Shown one piece after another: positions 55,468 to 63,794 of a stretch of DNA of 64,000 nt. The stretch spans positions 310,001 to 374,000 of the forward strand of contig CAWCZY010000018.1 in assembly GCA_963800215.1 (NCBI GenBank), given 5' to 3'. Position 1 is the first letter of the stretch. Each line of letters begins with the position of its first letter. The position numbers and the translations under genes were made by a program. The notes below the pieces were generated by a model. That model was given only the letters and a program-made list of their open reading frames with translations, was not told the origin of the DNA and did no database searches. The DNA comes from JAJPKK01 sp963800215. Lineage in GTDB: Bacteria; Pseudomonadota; Alphaproteobacteria; Rhizobiales; Xanthobacteraceae.

Positions 55468-57258
55468 TTACGGAACCTTATCGAGCCCAAGAATAGAAAC
55501 CTTGGCGGTGGTGATTTCCGTCGGCCACAGGATTTCGGTGAGACCTGTCGCGACGGCGACGCGTTGCGAGTGGCCTGCCATATAGGTGATTACGCCCCCG
55601 CCGACGGCGCCGCCGATTTTCTGGCCCCACAATTTATGCCCGTCGTTGGCGTCGAGTGCGTAGAAATTTCCGCCCATGTCGCCGAAAAAGACGACGCCGC
55701 CGGCGGTCGGCGTCATGCCGCTCTGGATCGGATAATTGGTCTTGGCCCGCCACCGCCACTGGCCGCTATCAGCGTCGACAGCATAGACCCAGCCGGCCCA
55801 GTCGCCGAACGGATCCTGCTTGCCCCACACGTTGAAAGGATTGAGCGATGCTTCTCCGGACCACGGCTTTCCCGCCCCGGTTGCCTCTATCCGTTCCTGC
55901 TTTTGCAAGGTCACCGTGGTGCACCATTGCACCTCTCCGACCATCACGAGATTGTTCTGCGGATCGTAAGCGGGCCCGTTCCACTCGGCCCCGCCGATCG
56001 AGCCGGGGCAAAAATGGACCGGCAGGCCGGCCGCAAATTCTGCGTCGGCATTCTCGATCTTCGTCATGGGCTCTCGATAAAGCATTTCCTGATTTGACAG
56101 GTCAAAAGCGTAAAGATGGCCATCTTTCGGAGCTACCAGCATCACGTTTTTGCCGGCCGCCGTTTCAATCAGCGCCGGTGCGCTGGAAACATCCCAGTCG
56201 TGCCAGTCTTTCGGAACGATCTTGTAGTGGGTCTTGTAGTTTCCGGTTCTGGCGTCCAGAACGACGATCGACCCGGAATAAAGATTGCTGCCTTTGCGCA
56301 TGCCAGTCGCAAAGTCGGGGGCGGGATTGCCGCCTGGGACATAAAGCAGACCGTTGACCGGATCGAGCGTATAGGAGGTCCACGTCGCGCCGCCTGTAAT
56401 AGGCGAGCCGGACGGCGTCTCCCAGGTGGAATCGTCGAGCGGCGATTTGCCCTCCGGTCCACGCTCGACATCGCCAGCGGTTCTCGGGACGAGATAAAAC
56501 TCCCAGACGATCTTTCCGGTCTTGGCGTCGATCGCATACATGCGGCCCTTGATGCCCTTTATATCCCCACCGGCGTTGCCGATGAAAACGAGACCGTTCC
56601 ACGCAATCGGCGCGGCAGGCGCGCTTTCCCCCTTCTTGGGGTCGGCGATGGCCGTTTCCCAGAGCCGTTTGCCGGTTTTCAAATCATAGGCGAGAACGCG
56701 CCCGTCCTGCGTGCCGCGGAAGAGGCTGCCGTCGAGATAGGCGGCGCCGCGGCTCACGCCTTGCGGCGTCGCGGGCTGATAGTCTTCGTGGATACGCCAG
56801 TTCTGGCTGCAATCATTGGGATTTATAGAGAAGATATCGAATTCGGTCGTGAAGATCAGAGCACCCTCGACCTCCAGCAAGCCGCTATTAAACCCGGTAT
56901 ATTGCCCTGTGTCGTAGGTGCACAGAACCTTCAGATCACCGGCATTGGCCGCGGTGATCTGGTTCAGTGGCGAGAAGCGATTTGACGTCAATGTCTTGTT
57001 GTAGCTCGGCCAATCGTCCTGCCCCTGATTGGTGCCATCAGCCAGCCCAGACGGATTTTGCCGGAGGGACGTCGGTTGCTTCGAGCGCGCCGCAACCTCG
57101 GTGGAAATCGTTCCTGCCGGCGCGCCCATATAATCGATATAATTGAAGCCCATCGCCACAACCTGAACGGCTTCATCCCAGTTTGAATAAATTGTCGCAG
57201 CAGCGAGAGCTCCCACAATAAGGACACCGCCCGCGATCAAATTCATCGTCCTGCTCAT
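55468..57258 (-). CDS. PQQ-dependent alcohol dehydrogenase-type beta-propeller protein
   Basis: 596 residues from ATG 57258 (GGAG upstream). An N-terminal anchor or signal (MNLIAGGVLIVGALAAATIY) leads to the propeller blades: DWPSYNKTLTSNRFSPLNQITAANAGDLKV, GRVLAYDLKTGKRLWETAI, KGRMYAIDAKTGKIVWEF, KDWHDWDVSSAPALIETAAGK, GWVYAVDADSGQWRWRAKTNYPIQSG and GGNFYALDANDGHKLW. The WHDWD segment occupies the place of the catalytic Asp motif (WDYD in methanol/ethanol dehydrogenases). Periplasmic quinoprotein oxidation of an alcohol or aldehyde is likely; the electron acceptor is not encoded nearby. The adjacent-Cys ring of alcohol dehydrogenases is not evident. Confidence 0.84.
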   Translation of the reverse strand: MSRTMNLIAGGVLIVGALAAATIYSNWDEAVQVVAMGFNYIDYMGAPAGTISTEVAARSKQPTSLRQNPSGLADGTNQGQDDWPSYNKTLTSNRFSPLNQITAANAGDLKVLCTYDTGQYTGFNSGLLEVEGALIFTTEFDIFSINPNDCSQNWRIHEDYQPATPQGVSRGAAYLDGSLFRGTQDGRVLAYDLKTGKRLWETAIADPKKGESAPAAPIAWNGLVFIGNAGGDIKGIKGRMYAIDAKTGKIVWEFYLVPRTAGDVERGPEGKSPLDDSTWETPSGSPITGGATWTSYTLDPVNGLLYVPGGNPAPDFATGMRKGSNLYSGSIVVLDARTGNYKTHYKIVPKDWHDWDVSSAPALIETAAGKNVMLVAPKDGHLYAFDLSNQEMLYREPMTKIENADAEFAAGLPVHFCPGSIGGAEWNGPAYDPQNNLVMVGEVQWCTTVTLQKQERIEATGAGKPWSGEASLNPFNVWGKQDPFGDWAGWVYAVDADSGQWRWRAKTNYPIQSGMTPTAGGVVFFGDMGGNFYALDANDGHKLWGQKIGGAVGGGVITYMAGHSQRVAVATGLTEILWPTEITTAKVSILGLDKVP

Positions 57259-57343
57259 GTCGGCTCCATCGAACTCAACTTGCGGCAATCCGAAGTGTTC
57301 CGTCAGTCGCTCGGCTGCAGCCCGTCTGCAGTGAGGCGCCCCG

Positions 57344-58162
57344 TCAGGTCGTCTGCGCCATCGGCGGAGGCGCCAGGGCAACGGCGGCCTCGGTGGTGAG
57401 CAGGAGGAACGTCAACGTCTCCTGCAGGTAGAGCCGGACCGCGGTATCGGTGTGGCTGGAATAGCCGATCGAGACGTCCTGGCCGATATGCAGGTCGAAA
57501 TCGCCGCCGCGGGTGGTCAGCACGAAGGCGCCGGCGATGGCCGGGGCCCAGATGATCTCATCCTTGACCAGCCGCTTGACGTGCTCCAGCACCGGATATC
57601 CGTGATCGCTGGTCTCGGCGAGGGCCGTATAGGCGTCGGCGCCGAGCAACACCGAATAGGGCCCGTTGACGCCGACGAGACGCAACTGGCTCAGGGCCTG
57701 GGCGATGGCCTCCGGATAGGCGCGCACGTCGGCCGGGAGCGTCATGATCGGATTGCTGGTCCCCTGACGGATGCCGACAATGCCGGCGGCGGCGTAACCG
57801 TCGAAGATCGCACCATCCTCGGCAAAGGCGATCTGTCGCGCGGCGTCCTTGGCCGGTTGCCAGTCGGAGTCGTTGGCGCCGCGCTCGACGTCGTCGATGG
57901 CCTGGCGATCCAGCTCGAACGGAACCCGCAACTCGACCAGCGCATTCACGTTGCGCTGTCTCGCAAGGATTCCATTGCCCGGCGCGTCGATCGTCCGCAA
58001 GTGGCCGGTGCCGACGGCGGAGAGGCCGAAGCCCTCCGGCCCCCGCACGTCGACGACGCGCCGTGCGGCGAGATAGCGTTTGAGCGTGCGCGAGGTCTCC
58101 TCTTCGATGTCAGCCCACGCCGCATCGGAAATCGGGGCAAGCTCGCGATGGAGATTATTCAT
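57344..58162 (-). CDS. Family 1 encapsulin nanocompartment shell protein
   Basis: 272 residues, the length of linocin-M18/encapsulin. The HK97-like N-arm MNNLHRELAPISDAAWADIEEETSRTLKRYLAARRVVDVRGPEG and LRTIDAPGNGILARQRNVNALVELRVPFELDRQAIDDVERG are the defining start. The rest of the A- and P-domains includes VLLGADAYTALAETSDHGYPVLEHVKRLVKDEIIWAPAIAGAFVLTTRGGDFDLHIGQDVSIGY and LYLQETLTFLLLTTEAAVAL. It self-assembles into a cytosolic shell that packages tagged cargo. The ATG lies inside the last codons of the Dyp peroxidase gene (8-nt overlap CATGAATAA), ensuring co-translation of shell and cargo. Confidence 0.96.
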   Translation of the reverse strand: MNNLHRELAPISDAAWADIEEETSRTLKRYLAARRVVDVRGPEGFGLSAVGTGHLRTIDAPGNGILARQRNVNALVELRVPFELDRQAIDDVERGANDSDWQPAKDAARQIAFAEDGAIFDGYAAAGIVGIRQGTSNPIMTLPADVRAYPEAIAQALSQLRLVGVNGPYSVLLGADAYTALAETSDHGYPVLEHVKRLVKDEIIWAPAIAGAFVLTTRGGDFDLHIGQDVSIGYSSHTDTAVRLYLQETLTFLLLTTEAAVALAPPPMAQTT

Positions 58163-59225
58163 GCCGGGTGTCTCCTTTGAGGGAGCCGATGCCGAGCGAA
58201 CCATCGGGCACCGGCGTGACGGATTGTGCGGGATCGGCCACCGCCGGCGCTGCGGCGGGCGCCGGCGCTTCGTCGGTGACGAACTCCAGAAATGTCGCGG
58301 ACGGCACGAAGAACAGGGTTCCGGTCACCGCACGGCTGAAGTCGAGCAGCCGGTCGTAATTGCCGGGCGGGCGGCCGACGAACATGTTCTCGATCATCTG
58401 CTCGGTGGTGCGCGGCGTGCGGCAATAGCCGATGAAATAGGTGCCGAATTCACCTTCGCCGACCCGGCCGAACGGCATGTTGTCGCGCAGGATCTTGAAC
58501 TCCTTGCCGTCCTCGGCAATCGTCGTGAGGGCGTTGTGGGCCGAGGTCGGCTTGGCGGTATCGTCCAATTCGATGTCGGAGAGCTTGGTGCGGCCGATGA
58601 TGCGCTCCTGCGCCTCCGTGGACAGCCCGTTCCAACCGTCCATGTCATGGAGATATTTCTGCACGATCACGTAGCTGCCGCCGGCAAACGCAGCGTCCTC
58701 CCCGCCGATGAGCGCGGCATCGATCACCGCCTCGCCCCGCGGATTTTCCGTACCGTCGACGAATCCCAGGAGATCGCGGTCGTCGAAGTAGCGAAAGCCG
58801 TGCACCTCGTCCACGATCGAAACCGCCTTGCCGATGCGTGCCATGATCTGCGTCGCCACCTCGAAGCACAGGTCCATGCGCTTCGCGCGGATGTGGAACA
58901 GCACGTCGCCGGGCGTCGAGACCGCATGGCGCGTACCGGCGCGAATCTCGCGGAACGGATGCAGCTCCGCCGGCCGCGGCTCGCCAAACAGCCGGGTCCA
59001 CGCGTCGGATCCGAATCCCATGACGCAGGAAAGCCCGGCTTCGAGATCGCGAAATTCCACGGCGCGCAACAGCGCGGGAAGGTCTCCGCAGAACGACCGC
59101 AGGGCCGCGCGGTCGTCCGGGCCCGGATTGACCGTGACGATCAGGAAGATCGCGGCGCGGGTAAGTGGTGCGGATACCGGCTGCGGAACGCAACGCACGC
59201 CACCCGCCGCTCCGGGCGCGCTCAT
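58155..59225 (-). CDS. Dyp-type haem peroxidase, encapsulin cargo with C-terminal loading peptide
   Basis: 356 residues from ATG 59225. FLIVTVNPGPDDRAALRSF and CVMGFGSDAWTRLFG open the ferredoxin-like domain; the Dyp signature Asp lies in LLGFVDGTENPRG (GxxDG). A conserved His in KPTSAHNAL likely ligates haem and Arg in ERIIGRTKLSDIELDD lines the pocket. The protein ends with an Ala/Pro-rich linker and DGSLGIGSLKGDTRHE, the known encapsulin-targeting peptide. It peroxidises organic substrates with hydrogen peroxide inside the shell. The gene overlaps the encapsulin gene by eight bases. Confidence 0.95.
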   Translation of the reverse strand: MSAPGAAGGVRCVPQPVSAPLTRAAIFLIVTVNPGPDDRAALRSFCGDLPALLRAVEFRDLEAGLSCVMGFGSDAWTRLFGEPRPAELHPFREIRAGTRHAVSTPGDVLFHIRAKRMDLCFEVATQIMARIGKAVSIVDEVHGFRYFDDRDLLGFVDGTENPRGEAVIDAALIGGEDAAFAGGSYVIVQKYLHDMDGWNGLSTEAQERIIGRTKLSDIELDDTAKPTSAHNALTTIAEDGKEFKILRDNMPFGRVGEGEFGTYFIGYCRTPRTTEQMIENMFVGRPPGNYDRLLDFSRAVTGTLFFVPSATFLEFVTDEAPAPAAAPAVADPAQSVTPVPDGSLGIGSLKGDTRHE

Positions 59226-59382
59226 CGAATTCAGGCTCCATCGGAAGGCATCCTGGCGAGGTCCGCCGGAAGCTCGCTCTTCGAAATGCCACGCTCGCCT
59301 CGCGCGCGAACGGGTGGACCGCGAGATTACCATCGCCCGAGGACGAAGGTCCATACCGGCGGTCGCGCGATTGAAATCCACT

Positions 59383-60171
59383 CTACTCCACCGGTGCGGC
59401 GGCCGCGGCCGGCTTCGGCAGCTGCGCCGCCTGCGCGGCCTTCGCGGTATCGGCGAGCGCGGCCAGCCGTTTGGGGCCGTCGCCGGGGGTCGGCTGGATC
59501 AGGCCGGCCGACATGATGAGCTTGGCCGCGGCCTCGACGGGAATGTCGAGCTCGATGACCGCGCTGCGCGGCACGTAGAAGAAAAATCCGGTGGTCGGGT
59601 TGGGCGTGCACGGCATGAACACCGAGACGTGCTCTTCCTGGTTCGGCAGCACCGTCGTGATCTCGGAGCTCGGCGGCTGCGACAGGAACACCAGCGACCA
59701 CATGCCGGGCGAGGGAAATTCGATCAGGCCCACCGTGCGGAAGCTCGAGCCGGATTGCGAGAACAGCGTCTCGAACACCTGCTTCAAGCCCTTGTAGAGC
59801 GAGCGCACCAGCGGCATGCGGTCGAGGATGCGCTCGCCGGCCTCGACCAGGGTGCGGCCGACCAGGTTGGCGGTGAGGAACCCGAGCAGGGTCAGCGCGA
59901 CGACGGCGATCACGAGGCCGCTGCCGGGAATCCGGCCCGGCAGGTAGGTTTCCGGGCGATAGGCCACGGGAATGAACGGCCGGACCAGGTCGTCGACCCA
60001 GGTGACGAAGGTCCAGGTCAGCCACACCGTGATCGCGAGCGGTCCGGCCACCACGAGGCCGGTGAGGAAGTAATTGCGGATCCGGCTGCCGATGCCATGG
60101 TGATGCGCGGGCGCCTTTTCGGGTCCGCCCGGAGCGGGCCGCGGCGCCTGGGGATGGTCGGATGAGCTCAT
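59383..60171 (-). CDS. DUF502 family membrane protein
   Basis: 262 residues. RNYFLTGLVVAGPLAITVWLTWTFVTWVDDLVRP and GSGLVIAVVALTLLGFLTANLVGRTLV are two membrane helices. MPLVRSLYKGLKQVFETLFSQSGSSFRTVGLIEFPSPGMWSLVFLS and VFMPCTPNPTTGFFFYVPRSAVIELDIPVEAAAKLIMSAGLI are the DUF502 core. Inner membrane, function not established; often found near recG, recombination or glmS genes in alphaproteobacteria. It ends in an Ala/Pro-rich tail. Confidence 0.88.
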   Translation of the reverse strand: MSSSDHPQAPRPAPGGPEKAPAHHHGIGSRIRNYFLTGLVVAGPLAITVWLTWTFVTWVDDLVRPFIPVAYRPETYLPGRIPGSGLVIAVVALTLLGFLTANLVGRTLVEAGERILDRMPLVRSLYKGLKQVFETLFSQSGSSFRTVGLIEFPSPGMWSLVFLSQPPSSEITTVLPNQEEHVSVFMPCTPNPTTGFFFYVPRSAVIELDIPVEAAAKLIMSAGLIQPTPGDGPKRLAALADTAKAAQAAQLPKPAAAAAPVE

Positions 60172-60263
60172 GATCGAACTATACGATCTTCATGCCTGCG
60201 TGCGCCATGGTTTCCGGCGCGCCATCGCTTCGCTGTGAGCCTGGGCGCGACCTTCGGCCGACG

Positions 60264-62090
60264 CTATTCCACCGTCACCGACTTGGCGAGGTTGCGCGGC
60301 TGATCGACATCGGTGCCCATGATAACGGCGGTATGGTAGGCGATCAATTGCACCGGGATGGCATAGACCAGCGGCGTCACCGTGGAGGGCATTTCCGGCA
60401 GCGTCAGGGTCACCAGCGAATTGACGGTCGCCTCCCGCGCGCCCTTGGGATCGGTCACCAGGATGATGCGGCCGCCGCGCGCGGCGACCTCCTGCATGTT
60501 GGAGACGGTCTTGTCGAACACGCGGTCGTAAGGCGCGATCACCACCACCGGCATGGTCTCGTCGATGAGCGCGATCGGTCCGTGCTTGAGCTCGCCGGCC
60601 GCATAGCCCTCGGCGTGGATATAGGAGATTTCCTTGAGCTTGAGCGCGCCTTCGAGCGCGAGCGGGTAGCTGGTGCCGCGGCCGAGATAGAGCACGTCGC
60701 GGCACTTGGCGAGGTCGCGCGCCAGATGTTCGATCTGGGGCTCCAGCGTCAGCGCCTGCGCCATGTGGCGCGGTGTCTCGATCAGCGCCTTGACGAGGCG
60801 CGTCTCGTCGTCCTCGCCGAGCACGCCGCGGGCGCGGCCGGCCGCGATCGCGAGGCAGGCGAGCACGGTCAGCTGGCAGGTGAACGCCTTGGTCGAGGCG
60901 ACGCCGATCTCGGGCCCCGCGAGCGTCGGCATCACCACGTCGCTTTCGCGGGCGATCGTCGAGGTCGCCACGTTGACGATCGACATGATGTGCTGCTTCT
61001 GCTCGCGGGCGTAGCGCAGCGTCGCCAGCGTATCGGCGGTCTCGCCCGACTGCGACACGAACAGCGCGAGATTGCCGGGCTGGAACGGCGCCTCGCGATA
61101 GCGAAACTCCGAGGCGACATCGATCTCGACCGGCAGCCGGGCGAAACGCTCGAACCAATACTTGCCGATCAAGCCCGCATAATAGGCGGTGCCGCAGGCC
61201 GAGATCGACAGCCGGTCGATGGCTTTGAAATCGAACGGGAGTTTGCCCGGCAGCGCGATTCGGCTGTTGGCGAACTGGACGTAATGGGCGAGCGTGTGGC
61301 CGACCACCTCGGGTTGCTCGTGAATCTCCTTCGCCATGAAATGGCGGTGGTTGCCCTTGTCGACCAGGAGCGCCGAGGCGCTGGAGCGGATCACCGGCCG
61401 CGTCACCACCTTGCCGGTCTGGTCCTGGATCACCGCGCCGCGGCGGGTGAGGACGACGAAGTCGCCGTCTTCGAGATAGCTGATGGTGCTCGTGAAGGGC
61501 GCGAGCGCAATCGCGTCGGAGCCGAGATACATCTCGCCGTCGCCATGGCCGATGGCGAGGGGCGAGCCGCGCCGGGCGCCGATCAGGAGATCGTCCTCGC
61601 CGGAAAACAGGAAGACGAGGGCGAAAGCGCCCTTGAGCCGCGGCAGCGCGGACGCCACGGCGGTGATCGGGCCCGCACCGTTGCCCATTTCCTCGGTGAC
61701 GAGATGCGCCACCACCTCGGTGTCGGTCTCGGTGGCGAACTTGGCGCCGTGCGATTCCAGCTCGGCGCGCAATTCCGCGAAATTCTCGATGATGCCGTTG
61801 TGGACCACCGCGACCCGGTCGGTGGCGTGGGGATGAGCGTTGATCTCGTTGGGCCGGCCGTGGGTCGCCCAGCGGGTATGGCCGATGCCGATGGTGCCCG
61901 ACAGCGGTTCCTTGGAGAGCTTGACCTCGAGATTCCGGAGCTTGCCTTCGGCGCGGCGGCGGGTCAGGTGGCCGGCCTCCAGCGTCGCGATGCCCGCCGA
62001 GTTATAGCCGCGGTATTCCAGGCGCTTCAAAGCATCCACCATGCTTTTCGCGACCGGCTCGCCGCCGAGGATTCCGATGATACCGCACAT
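60264..62090 (-). CDS. glmS: Glutamine--fructose-6-phosphate aminotransferase (isomerizing)
   Basis: 608 residues, standard length. The N-terminal nucleophile Cys2 follows Met1 in MCGIIGILGG. The glutaminase domain has HTRWATHGRPNEINAHPH and VVHNGIIENFAELR. The two SIS domains have SACGTAYYAGLIGKYWFERF, ALFVSQSGETADTLATLRYA, EIGVASTKAFTCQL, YLGRGTSYPLALEGALKLKEISYIHAEGYAAGELKHGPIALID and the C-terminus DQPRNLAKSVTVE. It makes glucosamine-6-phosphate from fructose-6-phosphate and Gln, the first step to UDP-GlcNAc. ATG 62090. glmU lies 159 bp upstream on the same strand. No glmS ribozyme signature was seen. Confidence 0.98.
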   Translation of the reverse strand: MCGIIGILGGEPVAKSMVDALKRLEYRGYNSAGIATLEAGHLTRRRAEGKLRNLEVKLSKEPLSGTIGIGHTRWATHGRPNEINAHPHATDRVAVVHNGIIENFAELRAELESHGAKFATETDTEVVAHLVTEEMGNGAGPITAVASALPRLKGAFALVFLFSGEDDLLIGARRGSPLAIGHGDGEMYLGSDAIALAPFTSTISYLEDGDFVVLTRRGAVIQDQTGKVVTRPVIRSSASALLVDKGNHRHFMAKEIHEQPEVVGHTLAHYVQFANSRIALPGKLPFDFKAIDRLSISACGTAYYAGLIGKYWFERFARLPVEIDVASEFRYREAPFQPGNLALFVSQSGETADTLATLRYAREQKQHIMSIVNVATSTIARESDVVMPTLAGPEIGVASTKAFTCQLTVLACLAIAAGRARGVLGEDDETRLVKALIETPRHMAQALTLEPQIEHLARDLAKCRDVLYLGRGTSYPLALEGALKLKEISYIHAEGYAAGELKHGPIALIDETMPVVVIAPYDRVFDKTVSNMQEVAARGGRIILVTDPKGAREATVNSLVTLTLPEMPSTVTPLVYAIPVQLIAYHTAVIMGTDVDQPRNLAKSVTVE

Positions 62091-62249
62091 GAAGCCAAAC
62101 CCCTCGCCCGCGGGCCGTGTCAACCCGTGGCCTCACCCAGTGTTTCAGATAACGACGAAAAAACCGTTATGAATTCACACGTTATTGCCTTTGCTTGCGG
62201 AATTTGATCAGGCGTCATCCGGGTTCGCCCGTTTGCGAGAGCGCCGGCG

Positions 62250-63602
62250 TCACGACGGTTTCCTGGCGGCGCCGATCAGGCTGCGCAGTCGCGCCGCCCA
62301 GCCTTCCTTGTTGACTTGGCGGCCGCGGCCGAGCGCCAGCGCGTCCGCCGGCACATCGTCGGTGATCACCGAGCCGGTGCCGACATAGGCGCCGTCGCCG
62401 ATCCGCACCGGGGCCACCAGCGCGGCATTCGAGCCGATGAAGACGCCCTTGCCGATCTCGGTGCGGTGCTTGGCGGCGCCGTCGTAATTGCAGGTGATGG
62501 CGCCGGCGCCGATATTGGTGCGCTCCCCCACGCTTGCATCGCCGATATAGGCGAGATGGTTGGCCTTGGCGCCGGCGCCGAGCCGGGCCTCCTTCACCTC
62601 GACGAAATTTCCCACATGGACGTCGGCTTCGAGCCTGGCGCCGGGACGCAGCCGCGCATACGGCCCGACCCGGGCGCCGCGCCCCACTGTCGCGCCTTCG
62701 AGATGGGAAAACGAGCGGATCACGACCCCGTCCTCCACCGTGACCCCCGGGCCGAACACCACATAGGGCTCGATCACGACATCGCGGCCGAGCCGGGTGT
62801 CGGCGCAGAGATGCACGGTGTCGGGAGCGGCCATGGCGACCCCGGCATCATGGGCGGCCGCGCGCAGCCGGCGCTGCAGCACGGCTTCCGCCTCGGCGAG
62901 CTGGGCCTGGGTATTGACGCCGCGCACCTCGTCCTCCTCGGTCTCGAGCGCCACCGTCGCCAAGCCCAGCGTCCGGGCAATGGCGACCGCATCGGTCAGA
63001 TAGAACTCGTGCTTGGCGTTGTCATCCCCGATCCGCTCCAGGATTGCCAGCGCGGCATCGCCGCGCAGCGCCATCAGGCCGGCATTGCACAGGCCGATGG
63101 CGCGCTCCTGCGCATTGGCGTCCTTGTCCTCGCGGATGGCCAAAAGGGCGCCGTCCGCCCCCACGATCAGCCGGCCGTATCCGGTCGGATCGGCCGGCCG
63201 GAATCCGAGCACCGCTACGGCGGCGCCCTGCCCCAGCACGGCACGCAACCGCGCCAGGGTCTGCGCGGTGATCAGCGGGGTGTCGGCAAACACGATCAAA
63301 ACGTCGTCGGCGCCGCGTGCGAGCGCCGGCCGTGCCGCCAGCACCGCATGGGCGGTACCGCGCCGCTCGCCCTGCACGAACAGTTCCGCGCCCGGCATCG
63401 CCACCTTCACCGCGGCGACCACGGCGTCTTGCGCCGGGCCGACCACCACCGCCTGCGCCCCGCCGGCGGTGCCGGCCGCAGCCAGAACGTGGGCGATCAG
63501 GCTGCGGCCGCCGATGGCATGCAGCACCTTGGGCCGTGACGCCCGCATGCGGGTGCCTTCGCCGGCGGCGAGAACGATGGTGAGACAGGTCCTTGCGCTC
63601 AT
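62250..63602 (-). CDS. glmU: Bifunctional UDP-N-acetylglucosamine pyrophosphorylase / glucosamine-1-phosphate N-acetyltransferase
   Basis: 450 residues. The N-terminal uridyltransferase has LTIVLAAGEGTRMRASRPKVLHAIGG (nucleotide loop) and FVQGERRGTAHAVLAAR. The C-terminal left-handed beta-helix acetyltransferase has HEFYLTDAV, YVVFGPGVTVEDGVVIRSFSHLEGA, GPYARLRPGARLEADVHVGNFVEVKEARLG, KANHLAYIGDASVGERTNIGAGAITCNYDG and KTEIG-type KHRTEIGKGVFIGSNAALVAPV. It makes UDP-GlcNAc from GlcN-1-P. The following gene on this strand is glmS. Both glm genes are free of frame errors. Confidence 0.97.
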   Translation of the reverse strand: MSARTCLTIVLAAGEGTRMRASRPKVLHAIGGRSLIAHVLAAAGTAGGAQAVVVGPAQDAVVAAVKVAMPGAELFVQGERRGTAHAVLAARPALARGADDVLIVFADTPLITAQTLARLRAVLGQGAAVAVLGFRPADPTGYGRLIVGADGALLAIREDKDANAQERAIGLCNAGLMALRGDAALAILERIGDDNAKHEFYLTDAVAIARTLGLATVALETEEDEVRGVNTQAQLAEAEAVLQRRLRAAAHDAGVAMAAPDTVHLCADTRLGRDVVIEPYVVFGPGVTVEDGVVIRSFSHLEGATVGRGARVGPYARLRPGARLEADVHVGNFVEVKEARLGAGAKANHLAYIGDASVGERTNIGAGAITCNYDGAAKHRTEIGKGVFIGSNAALVAPVRIGDGAYVGTGSVITDDVPADALALGRGRQVNKEGWAARLRSLIGAARKPS

Positions 63603-63675
63603 TTACTCCGCCCCTCGCCAACCGCGGCCGCCCGGCAGGAATGCCGTCATAACGCGACGCGGGTGGTTGAGGAAA

Positions 63676-63707
63676 GCACCCCTCCCCGGCAAGCGGGAGA
63701 GGGGTGC
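63676..63707. repeat. Short palindrome GCACCCCTCCCC ... GGGAGAGGGGTGC
   Basis: 32-bp stem-loop with arms GCACCCCTC/GAGGGGTGC in the divergent gap between glmU and the partial Cys-rich-protein gene. Same family as 8482 and 40349, in single-hairpin form. Confidence 0.55.
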
Positions 63708-63794
63708 AAAACTGAATCGACCTTAGCACGCCTGACAATACGGGCTGCCCTCGGGTACATTGGGGCGCTCGCAGCTTGGTCCGGGAGGCATCAT

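Noticed and set aside
60192..62207. 671-codon plus-strand open frame opposite glmS
   Set aside because: Antisense of glmS; biased composition only.
60264..62250. Possible glmS ribozyme or riboswitch
   Set aside because: The 159 bp upstream of glmS shows no conserved ribozyme core, which is also mainly a Gram-positive feature.
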